Source of the DNA: Neorhizobium galegae
GTDB taxonomy: Bacteria; Pseudomonadota; Alphaproteobacteria; Rhizobiales; Rhizobiaceae
DNA: 64,000 nt
Direction: 5' to 3'
Assembly: GCF_021391675.1 (NCBI RefSeq)
Contig: NZ_CP090095.1
Span: 2,547,501 to 2,611,500 of the forward strand
Shown one piece after another: positions 21,738 to 30,588 of this stretch. Below the pieces are notes generated by a model. The model searched no databases, was not told the DNA's origin, and saw only the letters and a list, made by a program, of their open reading frames with translations. Every line of letters starts with the position of its first letter. Within the stretch, counting starts at the first letter, position 1. Both the position numbers and the translations under genes were made by a program.

Positions 21738-23255
21738 ATGGCTTCCAAGACGATCGCCGAAAAGAAGGATGACTATATTCAGTCTTTCTTGAGCCGTCGG
21801 TTTTCCCCCGCCGAGGTTTATGTCATTGCGACCGTCGGCGTGCTGATCGCGTTCGGGCTGCGCATTTCGCTGCATGGCGTCCTCGACGAAAGGGCACCTT
21901 TCACGTTCTTCATTCCGCCGATCCTGGTCGCCGCCCTTATCGGTGGCCTGCGGGCCTCGCTTTTCGCGGTGGCCCTTTCCGTTCTGGCAGGCTACATCAT
22001 CAAGGAGTTGACGCCGCGGGGAGCCGTTTTTTCGGAAATGGCCATGCTCAGCTTCATTGGCGTGGTGATCGCGCTGCTCGGCGAAATCCTTCACTCCGCC
22101 CGCAAGGCGATCGGAAAAGCCCAGGCGAGGGCCGATTCCCGCGAAGCCCATCTTCGCTCCGTCCTCGACACCGTTCTCGATGCCAGCATCGTCAGCACAA
22201 GGGACGGGACGATCGTCTCCTTCAACGCCGCCGCAATCCGCCAGTTCGGCTACAGCGAAGAAGAGGTTGTCGGCCAGAACCTGCGCATGCTGATGCCGGA
22301 ACCCTACCACCGCGAACACGACGGTTATATGGAAAGGTATCTGAGGACCGGCGAGAAGCGGATCATCGGCATGGACCGCGTGGTCGTCGGGCGGCGCAAG
22401 GACGGTTCGACCTTCCCGATGAAGCTTGCTGTCGGCGAGACCCATACCGGCGGGGAAACATTCTTCACCGGCTTCGTGCGCGACCTGACCGAACGCGAGG
22501 AATCGGCCGCACGCCTGCAGGAGATCCAGGGAGAGCTCGCACGGCTCGCCCGCCTCAACGAAATGGGTGAAATGGCATCCACCCTCGCCCACGAACTGAA
22601 CCAGCCCCTCTCGGCGATCGCCAACTATGTGCATGGTTGCGCACGCCTTCTGCGCGACATGGACGAAGCCGTCGCGGTGCGCATGCGCGAAGCGCTGGAA
22701 GAAACGGCGCATCAGTCACTGAGGGCAGGCCAGATCATCAAGCACCTCCGGGAATTCGTGACCAAGGGCGAGACTGAAAAGGCGCCGGAGAACATCCGGC
22801 GCCTGGTGGAGGAAGCCGGCGCCCTGGCGCTGGTCGGCTCGCGCGAAAAAGGTGTCCGGGCGATTTTCGAGTTCGCGCAAGGACCGGAAATGGTCACCGT
22901 CGACCGCATTCAGGTCCAGCAGGTGCTCACCAACCTGATGCGCAACGCCATCGAGGCGATGCGCGACAGCCAGCGGCGGGAACTGGTCATCCGCACCCTC
23001 CAGGAGGACGAAGACATGATCCAGGTGATCGTCCAGGATACCGGCCCCGGCATTCCCGAAGAGATCGCCGATCAGCTTTTCAAACCCTTCGTCACCACCA
23101 AGGCCGGCGGCATGGGAATAGGGCTTTCGATCTCCAAGCGCATCGTCGAAGCGCATGGCGGCGAGATGACGGTGACACGCAATGCGGCCGGAGGAGCGAC
23201 GTTCCGTTTCACACTCCCGATCGACAAGGAGGAACGCGAGAATGCAGACGGGTGA
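21738..23255 (+). CDS. fixL: Oxygen-sensing histidine kinase FixL
   Basis: 505 residues, the same length as S. meliloti FixL. Four membrane helices occupy about residues 25-120. The heme PAS domain (about 135-255) has the proximal heme ligand His194 (HREH) and distal-pocket Ile209/Ile210, the same numbers as in the S. meliloti protein. HisKA has the phospho-acceptor His285 (LAHELNQP) and the HATPase domain ends at [12 protein letters not shown]. Known role: oxygen bound to heme inhibits kinase activity; under low oxygen FixL phosphorylates FixJ. Unlike hybrid FixL of some Rhizobium, it has no receiver domain. Its stop overlaps fixJ by 14 bp. Confidence 0.97.
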   Translation: MASKTIAEKKDDYIQSFLSRRFSPAEVYVIATVGVLIAFGLRISLHGVLDERAPFTFFIPPILVAALIGGLRASLFAVALSVLAGYIIKELTPRGAVFSEMAMLSFIGVVIALLGEILHSARKAIGKAQARADSREAHLRSVLDTVLDASIVSTRDGTIVSFNAAAIRQFGYSEEEVVGQNLRMLMPEPYHREHDGYMERYLRTGEKRIIGMDRVVVGRRKDGSTFPMKLAVGETHTGGETFFTGFVRDLTEREESAARLQEIQGELARLARLNEMGEMASTLAHELNQPLSAIANYVHGCARLLRDMDEAVAVRMREALEETAHQSLRAGQIIKHLREFVTKGETEKAPENIRRLVEEAGALALVGSREKGVRAIFEFAQGPEMVTVDRIQVQQVLTNLMRNAIEAMRDSQRRELVIRTLQEDEDMIQVIVQDTGPGIPEEIADQLFKPFVTTKAGGMGIGLSISKRIVEAHGGEMTVTRNAAGGATFRFTLPIDKEERENADG

Positions 23256-23862
23256 CTACACGATCCATATCGTCGACGACGAGGAGCCGGTCAGAAAGTC
23301 CCTTGCCTTCATGCTGACCATGAACGGCTTCGCCGTGCGCATGCATGAAACCGCCTCGTCCTTCCTGCAGTTCGCGCCGAGCGTGCGAAACGGCGTTTTG
23401 GTCACCGACCTCAGGATGCCGGACATGACCGGCGTCGAACTGATCCGCAAGCTGACAACCAGCCGGACCGGCATTCCTTCGATCGTCATCACCGGCCATG
23501 GCGACGTGCCGATGGCGGTGGAGGCGATGAAGGCAGGCGCTGTCGACTTCATCGAAAAACCGTTCGGCGACACGGTCATCATCGAAGCGATCCAGCGGGC
23601 CGCCGAGCTGCTGTCGGATAAAATGCTCGATACGGACGACCTTGCCGAGGTTCAAACGCGGCTTGAAAGCCTGAGCGACCGGGAGAGGCAGGTGCTGGCG
23701 GCCGTGGTTGCGGGTCTGCCGAACAAGTCGATCGCCTACGATCTAGACATCAGCCCCCGCACCGTCGAGGTGCATCGCGCCAACGTCATGGCCAAGATGA
23801 AGGCGAAAAGCCTGCCGCAACTCGTTCGCATGGCGATCGCCGCCGGTTTCGGCCCCCATTGA
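23242..23862 (+). CDS. fixJ: Response regulator FixJ
   Basis: 206 residues from ATG 23242, chosen because it begins at the receiver domain; the upstream in-frame extension overlaps fixL. The receiver (about 1-125) has acidic pocket DDEE, phospho-acceptor Asp56 (VTDLRMPD), Thr in VITGHGD and Lys in FIEKPF. The LuxR-type HTH (about 140-206) contains [20 protein letters not shown] and SPRTVEVHR, nearly identical to known FixJ. It activates fixK-type promoters when phosphorylated. The 14-bp overlap with fixL indicates coupled translation. Confidence 0.97.
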   Translation: MQTGDYTIHIVDDEEPVRKSLAFMLTMNGFAVRMHETASSFLQFAPSVRNGVLVTDLRMPDMTGVELIRKLTTSRTGIPSIVITGHGDVPMAVEAMKAGAVDFIEKPFGDTVIIEAIQRAAELLSDKMLDTDDLAEVQTRLESLSDRERQVLAAVVAGLPNKSIAYDLDISPRTVEVHRANVMAKMKAKSLPQLVRMAIAAGFGPH

Positions 23863-23886
23863 ACGGCGGAAAAATATTGGAATTTC

Positions 23887-23900
23887 TTGATCTATCGCAA
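23887..23900 (+). promoter_or_regulatory. Degenerate FixK/FNR box
   Basis: TTGATCTATCGCAA matches the anaerobox TTGAT-N4-ATCAA fully in the left half and 3 of 5 in the right half. It lies in the 73-bp gap before the single-domain receiver gene, where feedback by FixK would be expected. Confidence 0.45.
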
Positions 23901-23935
23901 AGCGCTACTCCCCACGCAGGCCCTAGATATCTGAT

Positions 23936-24328
23936 TTGAGCGGCTCTCCGGCTGCCCCCACCCGCGCGGGAAGTTTGGTGTTATCACAAGCGAGAAGCAT
24001 AGTCGTCATCGCGCCCGATCTCGGTCTCAGGCAGTCGCTGACATTCGCACTCGAGGTAGAGGGCTACCGGGTCGAGGCGCATGAATCCTGGCGCAAGAGC
24101 ACCGTCATACTGGGTCCGACGCTGTGCATGATCATCGACGACCAGGTATTGCGCTCTTCGAGCGATATCCTGCAGCGCCTGCTCCAGTCGGGTCAGGCAG
24201 TGATCCTGCTCACCGACGGTATGTCTCCACCCATCGAAGGCGAACTCGGCCGGATCCTGAGCCTTGCCAAGCCGTTCAACGGCGCCGATCTCCTGGGTCT
24301 CGTCAAGAACCTTGCGCTCACGGCCTGA
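23936..24328 (+). CDS. Single-domain receiver (CheY-like) protein of the fix cluster
   Basis: Up to 130 residues (TTG 23936). A GTG at 23978 preceded by GCGGGAAG gives 116 residues and fits the domain start better. The sequence is a receiver fold: SIVVIAPDLGLRQSL is beta1 with only one acidic residue instead of the usual pair, MIIDDQV holds the candidate phospho-Asp, LLTDG the Thr, and LAKPFN the Lys. There is no output domain. A receiver-only gene between fixJ and the fixK homologue is also known in Bradyrhizobium, so the synteny is conserved. It may be a phosphate sink or modulator of FixL/FixJ; this is inference. Confidence 0.75.
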   Translation: MSGSPAAPTRAGSLVLSQARSIVVIAPDLGLRQSLTFALEVEGYRVEAHESWRKSTVILGPTLCMIIDDQVLRSSSDILQRLLQSGQAVILLTDGMSPPIEGELGRILSLAKPFNGADLLGLVKNLALTA

Positions 24329-24357
24329 GCCGGCTCGAAGCTGTCCTCCCTCCCGCC

Positions 24358-24374
24358 CCTACGTATATCCCCCT
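24358..24374 (+). promoter_or_regulatory. Candidate FixJ-binding site upstream of fixK
   Basis: CCTACGTATATCCCCCT resembles the FixJ site core (TAMGTA then a T/C-rich CCC end), matching about 10 of 14 positions as I recall the consensus. It is centred about 80 bp upstream of the fixK start, leaving room for a transcript start near 24425. Confidence 0.5.
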
Positions 24375-24445
24375 AGTGATACAACCCAATTTTTCCCCTG
24401 CACGTCTTCTGTCATCTTGACACTACAGCAAGGGGAGACCTGAAG

Positions 24446-25096
24446 ATGCACACCGCAGCCGCTCATGCCACGAAGTTGCAGCTCACCAAGAGCCAGATCG
24501 TGATCGCACCCCAGACGGCGGGTCTCTTCCGGGCCAATTCTGTGACGACCTTCAATGCCGGCGCCGAAATCTACGCCCCCGGCGACAAGGCAGGTACATT
24601 CTATCACGTCGAATTCGGTGCCGTGCGGATTCACCGCCTGTTGTCGGACGGAAGGAGGCAGGTCATCGCCTTCCATCTGGCCGGAGAAACTTTCGGGTTC
24701 GAGGCTGACCGGACCCACAGCTTCTTCGCCGAAGCCATCGCTCCGACCGGGCTGCGCGCCATCAGCCGCGCCGCCAACGACCAGGCCTTGCCGGAACTGC
24801 TTTCTCTGGCGCTGCGCGGCATGCTGCGCGCCCAGGAACATATCATGATGATCGGCCGCCAGACGGCGGTGGAACGTATCGCCGGCTTCCTCGTCGACAT
24901 GGCGGAACGCCAGGGCGGGCTCGAATATTTCGACATACCCATGACCCGGCTTGATATAGCCGACTATTTAGGCCTGACGATCGAAACGGTGTCGCGCGTT
25001 TTCGCAAAACTCCGTGCGGCCGGCCTTATCACACTGCGGAGCATTCGTTGCATCGAGATCAAGAAGCACGAAGCACTCCGCAGCCTCTGCGCATGA
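24446..25096 (+). CDS. fixK: Crp/Fnr family regulator FixK
   Basis: 216 residues from ATG 24446 with SD GGGGAGACC. The cNMP-like beta-roll (about 35-125) is followed by a dimer helix and a C-terminal HTH with DIADYLGLTIETVSRVFAKL; the Glu-x-x-Ser-Arg of the recognition helix is that of FNR/FixK proteins binding TTGAT-N4-ATCAA. The N-terminal Fe-S cysteines of FNR are absent, so oxygen input comes through FixLJ rather than directly. It activates microaerobic genes (terminal oxidase, fixNOQP-type). None of those targets lie in this window. Confidence 0.93.
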   Translation: MHTAAAHATKLQLTKSQIVIAPQTAGLFRANSVTTFNAGAEIYAPGDKAGTFYHVEFGAVRIHRLLSDGRRQVIAFHLAGETFGFEADRTHSFFAEAIAPTGLRAISRAANDQALPELLSLALRGMLRAQEHIMMIGRQTAVERIAGFLVDMAERQGGLEYFDIPMTRLDIADYLGLTIETVSRVFAKLRAAGLITLRSIRCIEIKKHEALRSLCA

Positions 25097-25125
25097 CAGT
25101 GAATGACAGTGCATAGCAGTGCATG

Positions 25126-25149
25126 AGCGGACGATGGCGGTCGTCCGCT
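25126..25149. terminator. Hairpin after fixK
   Basis: AGCGGACGA / TCGTCCGCT is a perfect 9-bp stem with a 6-base loop, 30 bp after the fixK stop. No T-run follows, so it is a weak or factor-assisted terminator. Confidence 0.5.
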
Positions 25150-25194
25150 GACCATGGAAGTGCCTATCTCCTCTATTCGTAACATCCTCCCTAA

Positions 25195-25258
25195 CTGCCG
25201 AGCGGCAGGTCGTCGTCCCCCGGCGGCCTGTCGCAAAGTCGTGCCTGCCGACCGGCAG
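25195..25258. repeat. Twin 14-bp palindromes between fixK and cutC
   Basis: CTGCCGAGCGGCAG (25195-25208) and CTGCCGACCGGCAG (25245-25258) are two near-identical perfect hairpins exactly 50 bp apart, in the gap between convergent genes just beyond the cutC stop. They may be minimal palindromic repeats or tandem terminators. Confidence 0.5.
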
Positions 25259-25269
25259 ACACCTGAGCA

Positions 25270-26007
25270 TCAGTCCCGCGCCACTTCCAGTTCATCGAGC
25301 AAACCGCGCATCTGCCGGACGATCTCGCTGCTCGTCTCGTGGGAAACAGGCGCCTGGAAACCGAAGGCAATGGCGCGCTCATCCTTGCCTTCGACGGGCC
25401 GGCGGCAGGAGCTGTGGACCTCGTGCACCCCGGTTTCGCGCACCACCCGTTCGACGGTCACGAGGTTGATGCCACCGCCGGGCATGATCGACACTCTGTC
25501 CCCCGCCCGCTCCACCAGCATCTTCAACATCTCGGTCCCCTCCGGCCCACTGACCTTGAGGCCGGAGCTCAGGATGCGTTCGACGCCGAGCGAGACCGCC
25601 TGTTCCAGGGCTTCAAACGGATCAGGCACAAGATCGAAGGCGCGGTGAAGCGTCACCCCGAGGCCTTGTGAATGCGCCATCAGCCGCTTGAGCAAGCCCA
25701 TGTCGAGCGTCATGTTCGGTCGGCTCGCGCCGATCACCACGCCTGCGAGGCCCGCCGCCCGCACCGCATCGATATCGGCCATCATCGCCGCCTCGTTGTC
25801 GGCGGCGTAGACGAAGCTGCCGGCGCGGGGCCGGATGATCGCATAGACCGGGATCGGGGCCTTGGCGGCAAGCGCGATCATGCCCGGCGGCGGCGTCAGC
25901 CCGCCGACATCGAGTGCCGCGCAGAGTTCGATGCGGTTTGCGCCACCGGCGATGGCGGCCGCCAAACCTTCGGGACTATCGACGCAGACTTCGAGCAGGA
26001 TGGACAG
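25270..26007 (-). CDS. cutC: CutC family protein, apparent CTG start
   Basis: 245 residues if started at CTG 26007-26005. Family members normally open with a strand reading LLEVCVDSxEG followed by AAAIAGGANRIELC; here that strand is encoded upstream of the first conventional start (TTG 25965), with no in-frame ATG, GTG or TTG before it. An AAGGAG ribosome site (26015-26020) sits 7 bp before the CTG. CutC is a TIM-barrel protein once tied to copper homeostasis, but its true enzymatic role is uncertain. It is the last gene of the ROK kinase/ABC operon, 57 bp after the kinase. Confidence 0.82.
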   Translation of the reverse strand: MSILLEVCVDSPEGLAAAIAGGANRIELCAALDVGGLTPPPGMIALAAKAPIPVYAIIRPRAGSFVYAADNEAAMMADIDAVRAAGLAGVVIGASRPNMTLDMGLLKRLMAHSQGLGVTLHRAFDLVPDPFEALEQAVSLGVERILSSGLKVSGPEGTEMLKMLVERAGDRVSIMPGGGINLVTVERVVRETGVHEVHSSCRRPVEGKDERAIAFGFQAPVSHETSSEIVRQMRGLLDELEVARD

Positions 26008-26064
26008 GATCAGTCTCCTTGATGACCGGCACTCTTGTAATAGCGGGCGCCCCTGAAAGGCACT

Positions 26065-27084
26065 TTAATGATCTTGAACGGCACTTTCGCGACCGTGGAC
26101 GGCGCTTTGATGGCCGAGCACGGCGGCACCGACCAGCCCGCCATCCTCCTGCCGCAGCGCCGGTGTCACCAGCGGGTGATCGAAGCGGTTGAGGATGCGC
26201 TTGCGTACCGCCCGGTCCAGCGCATCGATGAGCGGCGTGACCGAGGCGAGCCCGCCGCCGACCGGCACGATCGAGGCGCCGGTGACATTGACCGACAGGG
26301 CCAGCGGATCGGCGATCAGTTCGAGATAGACGGCGACGGTCCTTGCAGCCCTCGCCTCGTCGACCTGCCAATCCTCGAGTATCCGATAGCTTGTCTCTTC
26401 GCAGCCATGCAGGAAATGATGCAGCCGTTCGATGCCGCGCGCTCCGCCGATTGTATCGACACAGCCCGACTGGCCGCAGCCACAGGAAAAACGCGGGATA
26501 TGGAGCGTCTCGCCATCGAGCTCGACACTGGTGTTGAGGATCGGTCCGTGGCCCCACTCGCCGGTGACGCCGCCTGCCCCGCGCACCAGCCGGCCATCGA
26601 TTGCGAGGCCCCCGCCTATGCCGGTGCCCATGATGGCGCAGAAGACCACCGAATGACCGCGCCCGACGCCCTCGTTGGCTTCGGCAAGCGTCAGGCAGTC
26701 CGCGTCATTGGCAGCCAGTACCGGCCGCCCCAGGATCGCCGAAAGCTCGTCGCCAATCCGCCGTCCGGTGATGCAGGGAATATTGGCCGAGGTGGCGATG
26801 CCGTTTCTGGGATCGATGAGGCCGGCGATCGACAGCGCCAACGGCGAAGCCGGATCCCCCGCATGCGCATTGCGCTGGATCAGCGCTGAAAGCGACGCGC
26901 CAAGCTCGTGCCAGTCCGCGGCCGGCGTCGCTACCTTTTCGAGCGGCACCAGCGCGCCGGGTGCCGGCGAGACCGCGAATTTCATGAACGACCCACCGAT
27001 ATCGACGCAGAAGACCGGCTTTGCCGGTCCCACGCTGCCAGGTGCTGGCTGGCCCGTCGTGCGGGGTGTGGCGGCGATGCTCAT
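26065..27084 (-). CDS. ROK family sugar kinase (N-acetylglucosamine kinase-like)
   Basis: 339 residues from ATG 27084, which overlaps the permease stop as ATGA. The phosphate-1 motif CVDIGGSF (about 27-34), catalytic Asp in ANDADCL, the phosphate-2/adenosine-type GTGIGGGLAIDG, and the zinc motif CGCGQSGCVD (about residues 208-217) are intact. ROK kinases phosphorylate hexoses or N-acyl amino sugars with ATP. Its coupling to a peptide-type ABC importer suggests it phosphorylates a sugar released from the imported compound, for example an amino sugar or glycopeptide; the substrate is inferred. Confidence 0.85.
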   Translation of the reverse strand: MSIAATPRTTGQPAPGSVGPAKPVFCVDIGGSFMKFAVSPAPGALVPLEKVATPAADWHELGASLSALIQRNAHAGDPASPLALSIAGLIDPRNGIATSANIPCITGRRIGDELSAILGRPVLAANDADCLTLAEANEGVGRGHSVVFCAIMGTGIGGGLAIDGRLVRGAGGVTGEWGHGPILNTSVELDGETLHIPRFSCGCGQSGCVDTIGGARGIERLHHFLHGCEETSYRILEDWQVDEARAARTVAVYLELIADPLALSVNVTGASIVPVGGGLASVTPLIDALDRAVRKRILNRFDHPLVTPALRQEDGGLVGAAVLGHQSAVHGRESAVQDH

Positions 27085-27947
27085 TTGCGCGGATCCAGAA
27101 GATCGCGAAGGCCGTCGCCGAGGATGTTGAAGCCGAGCACGGTGATCATGATCGCCAGGCCCGGAAACAGCGACATCCAGATGTTGAGGCCGAGATAGTT
27201 GCGGCCGTCGCTCATCATCGCGCCCCATTCGGGCAGCGGCGGCTGGGCGCCGAGGCCGAGGAACGACAGGCTCGCGGCCGACAGGATGACGGTGCCGGCG
27301 GTCAGCGTCGACTGCACGATGATCGGCCCGATCGCGTTGCGCAGGATATAGTGGCTCATGATGCGGCGGCGCGAAATGCCGAGCGAGACGGCAGCTTCGA
27401 CATAGTCCATGCCCTTCAGGCCGAGGGTCAGGTTGCGGCTTAGGCGGGCGTAGACCGGCACCGAGAAAATGGCAATGGCGATCAGGAGGTTGATCAGGCT
27501 GGAGCCGAGCACGCTGACGATCAGGATGGCGAGCACGATGCCGGGAAAGGCAAACAGGATGTCCATCGTCCACATGATCGCCTGATCGACGTAGCGGCCG
27601 CTCATGCCCGACAGGATGCCGAGCGGCACGCCGACCAGCACCGCCAGCCCGACGGCCAGGACCACTTCAGCCAAGGAAATGCGGGCTCCGAAAATGACGC
27701 GGGCAAAAATATCGCGGCCGTTGTCGTCGGTGCCGAACGGATGCGCGAGCGACGGCGGCTCCATGGTCGCCAAAAGGTCCTGCACGTAAGGGTCGGCCGG
27801 CGCGATCAGCGGTGCGAAGATCGCGGCAGCCAGGATAATGCCGATCAGGAAGCCGCCGATGGTGATGCTGCGATGGGTCGCCATCCAGCGCAGTCCCCGG
27901 TAGACCGCAGGCCGGCGCGACGCGATATCGGTGTCAACAGATGCCAT
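27081..27947 (-). CDS. Peptide-type ABC transporter permease (DppC/OppC family)
   Basis: 288 residues. It has the N-terminal OppC signature (first helix then HPFGTDDNGRDIFARVIFGAR) and five to six membrane segments. The EAA loop is YVEAAVSLGISRRRIMSHYILRN. Its start overlaps the DppB-type stop by one base and its stop overlaps the ROK kinase start by four, so the genes are translationally coupled. It acts in the inner membrane with the adjacent DppB-like subunit. Confidence 0.9.
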   Translation of the reverse strand: MASVDTDIASRRPAVYRGLRWMATHRSITIGGFLIGIILAAAIFAPLIAPADPYVQDLLATMEPPSLAHPFGTDDNGRDIFARVIFGARISLAEVVLAVGLAVLVGVPLGILSGMSGRYVDQAIMWTMDILFAFPGIVLAILIVSVLGSSLINLLIAIAIFSVPVYARLSRNLTLGLKGMDYVEAAVSLGISRRRIMSHYILRNAIGPIIVQSTLTAGTVILSAASLSFLGLGAQPPLPEWGAMMSDGRNYLGLNIWMSLFPGLAIMITVLGFNILGDGLRDLLDPRK

Positions 27948-28867
27948 CAGTCGAACCTTATCTTCGGGTTGAGGAAGGCGATCAGCATTTCCGCCAGAAA
28001 ATTGATGATGACCACGCCGGTGACGGCGACGAGCGTCACGCCCTGGATGACCGGATAGTCGCGGTAACGCACCGCATCGACAAGGAAACGTCCGATGCCC
28101 GGCCAGTTGAAGACGGATTCGGTCACGACCGCGCCACCCATCAGGCTGCCGAAATTCAAGCCGACGATGGTGATGATCGGCAGCAGCGCATTGCGCAGCG
28201 CATGGCTCCAGTAGATGTTCCTCGGCAGGACGCCCTTGGCGTAAGCCGTGCGGATATAGTCCTGGCTCATCACCTCGATCATGCTGGAACGGGTCATGCG
28301 GGCGATGACCGCGGTCGGCAGCACCGCCAGCGTGATCGACGGCAGGATGAAGCTCTTCCAGGACGCGGCGCCGAGCAGCGGCAGCCAGCCGAGCTGCACG
28401 GAAAACGTATTCATCGCCATCAGCGCCAGCCAGAAATTGGCGATCGAGGCCCCGGCAATCGCAAGAATCATCACGATTTGGTCCGGCCAGCCATGCCGGT
28501 AGATCGCCGCGATCATCCCGGCCGGTACACCGATGCCGATGGCGATCAGATAGGCGGTAATCGCGAGCCCGATCGTGAACGGCAGGCGCTCGGCGATCTC
28601 GTCGACGACCGGCAGCTTCGACTTAATCGAGGTGCCGAGATCGCCCCTCACCGCCCCATAGGCAAACGAGGCATATTGCGCCGGCAGGCTGCGGTCGAGG
28701 CCGAGCCGAACGGTCATGTTGTCGACCGCCTCCTGCGTCGCCTCGGGTCCGGCCATCAGCCGCGCCGGATCACCCGGCAGCGCACGGATCGCCACGAAGA
28801 CCAGCAGCGACACGCCGATGAGGATCAGCGGCAGAGCCAGCAATTTCTTGAGGATATAGGCTTTCAT
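27947..28867 (-). CDS. Peptide-type ABC transporter permease (DppB/OppB family)
   Basis: 306 residues from ATG 28867 (a longer frame lacks the typical start MKAYILKKLLALPLILIGVS). The DppB pattern is clear: first helix, the RALPGDPARLMAGP segment, then YRDYPVIQG near the C-terminus. Six membrane segments and an EAA loop (YIRTAYAKGVLPRNIYWSHALRN) are present. It pairs with the DppC-like protein. Confidence 0.9.
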   Translation of the reverse strand: MKAYILKKLLALPLILIGVSLLVFVAIRALPGDPARLMAGPEATQEAVDNMTVRLGLDRSLPAQYASFAYGAVRGDLGTSIKSKLPVVDEIAERLPFTIGLAITAYLIAIGIGVPAGMIAAIYRHGWPDQIVMILAIAGASIANFWLALMAMNTFSVQLGWLPLLGAASWKSFILPSITLAVLPTAVIARMTRSSMIEVMSQDYIRTAYAKGVLPRNIYWSHALRNALLPIITIVGLNFGSLMGGAVVTESVFNWPGIGRFLVDAVRYRDYPVIQGVTLVAVTGVVIINFLAEMLIAFLNPKIRFD

Positions 28868-28916
28868 GCGCCTGTCCTGGAGCCCGGTTCCCGGCCCCAT
28901 GTTTCATAAAAGGAAA

Positions 28917-28942
28917 CGGCGGACGGTTTTCCCCATCCGCCG
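28917..28942 (-). terminator. Intercistronic attenuator between binding protein and permeases
   Basis: On the minus strand CGGCGGA / TCCGCCG forms a 7-bp stem followed by TTTCCTTTT. Such hairpins after ABC binding-protein genes lower downstream permease expression. Confidence 0.6.
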
Positions 28943-28953
28943 CACTGTTGATA

Positions 28954-30489
28954 TTACTTCTTGGCGTCCTTGACGACGATCAGGCCACCCGGAATGACCC
29001 ACGCACCCTTGACGCTGGCGCGCGTCGCAAACAGGTCCTGCTTGGTATAGAGCAGAACATGCGGCGCCTGCTCGTTCACTTGTCTCTGGGCATCGACATA
29101 GATCGCGTTGCGCGCCTTTTCGTCGAGCGTCGAGGCGGCCTTGTCGATCAACTCGTCAAGCTTGGCATCTGAGAAGAAACCGAGGTTCGCACCGGCGGGC
29201 GACGCGCTCTTCGTGTAGTAGAGCGGGCGGAACTGCAGGTCGGCGCCGTTTACGCCCGACGACCAGGAGGCGATCGACGAACCGATATTGTCCTTCTCCT
29301 TGCCGGCCGGATCCTGGAAGGCCGCCTTCGACCAGACGCCACCTTCCATCTTGCGCACGTCCAGCTTCACGCCGGCCTTGGCCCACATCGCCTGCAGCAG
29401 TTCCCCGATCCGCGACTCCTGCTCCTGCACGATGGTCGACATCGCGAACCCGTCCGGATAACCGGCTTCCTTCAGGAGCTGCTTGGCCTTCTCGACATTG
29501 TACGGATAGGGATTGAGCGTCTTGTCGTAGCCGGGCGTGACCGGTGCGAGCGGCGAATTCGCCGGCGTCGCATAGCCGTTCATGAACGCCTTGACGATGC
29601 CGTCGCGGTCGGTCGCATAGTTCAGCGCCTGGCGGACGCGCACGTCGTCAAGCGGCTTCAGCTTGGTGTTGAGCGACACCCAGAACACGGCCGAACCGTC
29701 GGTCGTCGAAAGCTTCATCTCCGGGTTTGCCTTGACCTGTGCGGCAAACGCGGCCGGGAACGGGTTGATGACGTCGGCATCGCCCGTCTGCAGCGCCATG
29801 TTCATGACCGAAGGCTCGGCTGTCCAGGTCCACTTGATCAGGTCTTCGCCCTTCGGCGCGCCGCCCCACCAGTCGGTGTTCTTGGCCTGGATTACGTATT
29901 CGCCGGACTTGTATTCCTGCAGCTTGTAGGGGCCGGTACCGACCGCCTTCGAACCGACCGTGCCGGCGGCATCCGCGGTCGGGCTGACCATCAGGCAGGG
30001 GCCGGTCGTCAGAAGCGCGAGGAAGGCCGGGTACTGGGTCTTCAGCTTGAACTGCACGGTCGTCGGGTCGACGGCGGTGACGCCTTCGAGGAAGGTGCGC
30101 AACCGGCCGCTGGCGGCAAGGCCGCGCTTGGTATCGAGATGACGGGCGAAATTCTTGACCACGGCATCGGCATCGAAGGCGGTGCCGTCGTGGAACTTGA
30201 CGCCCGGACGCAGCTTGAAGGTCCAGACGAGGCCGGAAGCATCTGCCGACCATTCGGTGGCGAGCGCCGGCTTCAGCGACAGATCGGGATCGCGCTTGAC
30301 GAGGCCTTCATACATCGGATCGAGCAGGGCTGCCGTATAGGTCGCGGTCTGGTCGCCCGGATCCATGGAGCGCGGGGCTTCGGTCTGCATCACGTTGAGC
30401 GTCGCGGCACTGGCCGCGACTGGAAACACGAGGCTGCCGGCAACCGCGCAGGCAAGCGCAAAATGACGGCTTTTCAGGAACATGGTCAT
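28954..30489 (-). CDS. Periplasmic peptide/nickel-type substrate-binding protein (SBP family 5)
   Basis: 511 residues with a cleavable signal peptide (about 1-28, ending VAASAATL). Family 5 features include the PRSMDPGDQTATYTAALLDPMYEGLV opening, RPGVKFHDGTAFDADAVVKNF (about 95-115) and GTGPYKLQEYKSGEYV (about 183-198). Members bind di/oligopeptides, but also oligosaccharides and opines. Neighbouring ROK kinase and ROK repressor suggest a sugar-containing ligand. It is the first gene of the minus-strand operon, divergent from the ROK regulator. The operon encodes no DppD/DppF ATPases. Confidence 0.9.
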   Translation of the reverse strand: MTMFLKSRHFALACAVAGSLVFPVAASAATLNVMQTEAPRSMDPGDQTATYTAALLDPMYEGLVKRDPDLSLKPALATEWSADASGLVWTFKLRPGVKFHDGTAFDADAVVKNFARHLDTKRGLAASGRLRTFLEGVTAVDPTTVQFKLKTQYPAFLALLTTGPCLMVSPTADAAGTVGSKAVGTGPYKLQEYKSGEYVIQAKNTDWWGGAPKGEDLIKWTWTAEPSVMNMALQTGDADVINPFPAAFAAQVKANPEMKLSTTDGSAVFWVSLNTKLKPLDDVRVRQALNYATDRDGIVKAFMNGYATPANSPLAPVTPGYDKTLNPYPYNVEKAKQLLKEAGYPDGFAMSTIVQEQESRIGELLQAMWAKAGVKLDVRKMEGGVWSKAAFQDPAGKEKDNIGSSIASWSSGVNGADLQFRPLYYTKSASPAGANLGFFSDAKLDELIDKAASTLDEKARNAIYVDAQRQVNEQAPHVLLYTKQDLFATRASVKGAWVIPGGLIVVKDAKK

Positions 30490-30588
30490 GGTTGTTCACC
30501 CTTGGTTTTGTTGACATGAGGGCGGACGTTGCCGCCTTAGATCATTTTTATAATTTATTGGCGTTGATTTGTTCATTTTCTAAACTTA
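30490..30588. promoter_or_regulatory. Divergent promoter of the ROK/ABC cluster
   Basis: This 99-bp gap has an AT-rich core (30541-30588) with TATAAT at 30549-30554 and a GGCGG/CCGCC dyad near 30521-30536. It should hold both promoters and the ROK repressor operators; exact sites cannot be fixed by eye. Confidence 0.45.

Noticed and set aside
25094..25125. Short CAGTG/ATGACAGTG repeats as a possible CRISPR or iteron
   Set aside because: Only three imperfect copies of about 9 bases without spacers of constant length; likely chance duplication at the fixK 3' end.
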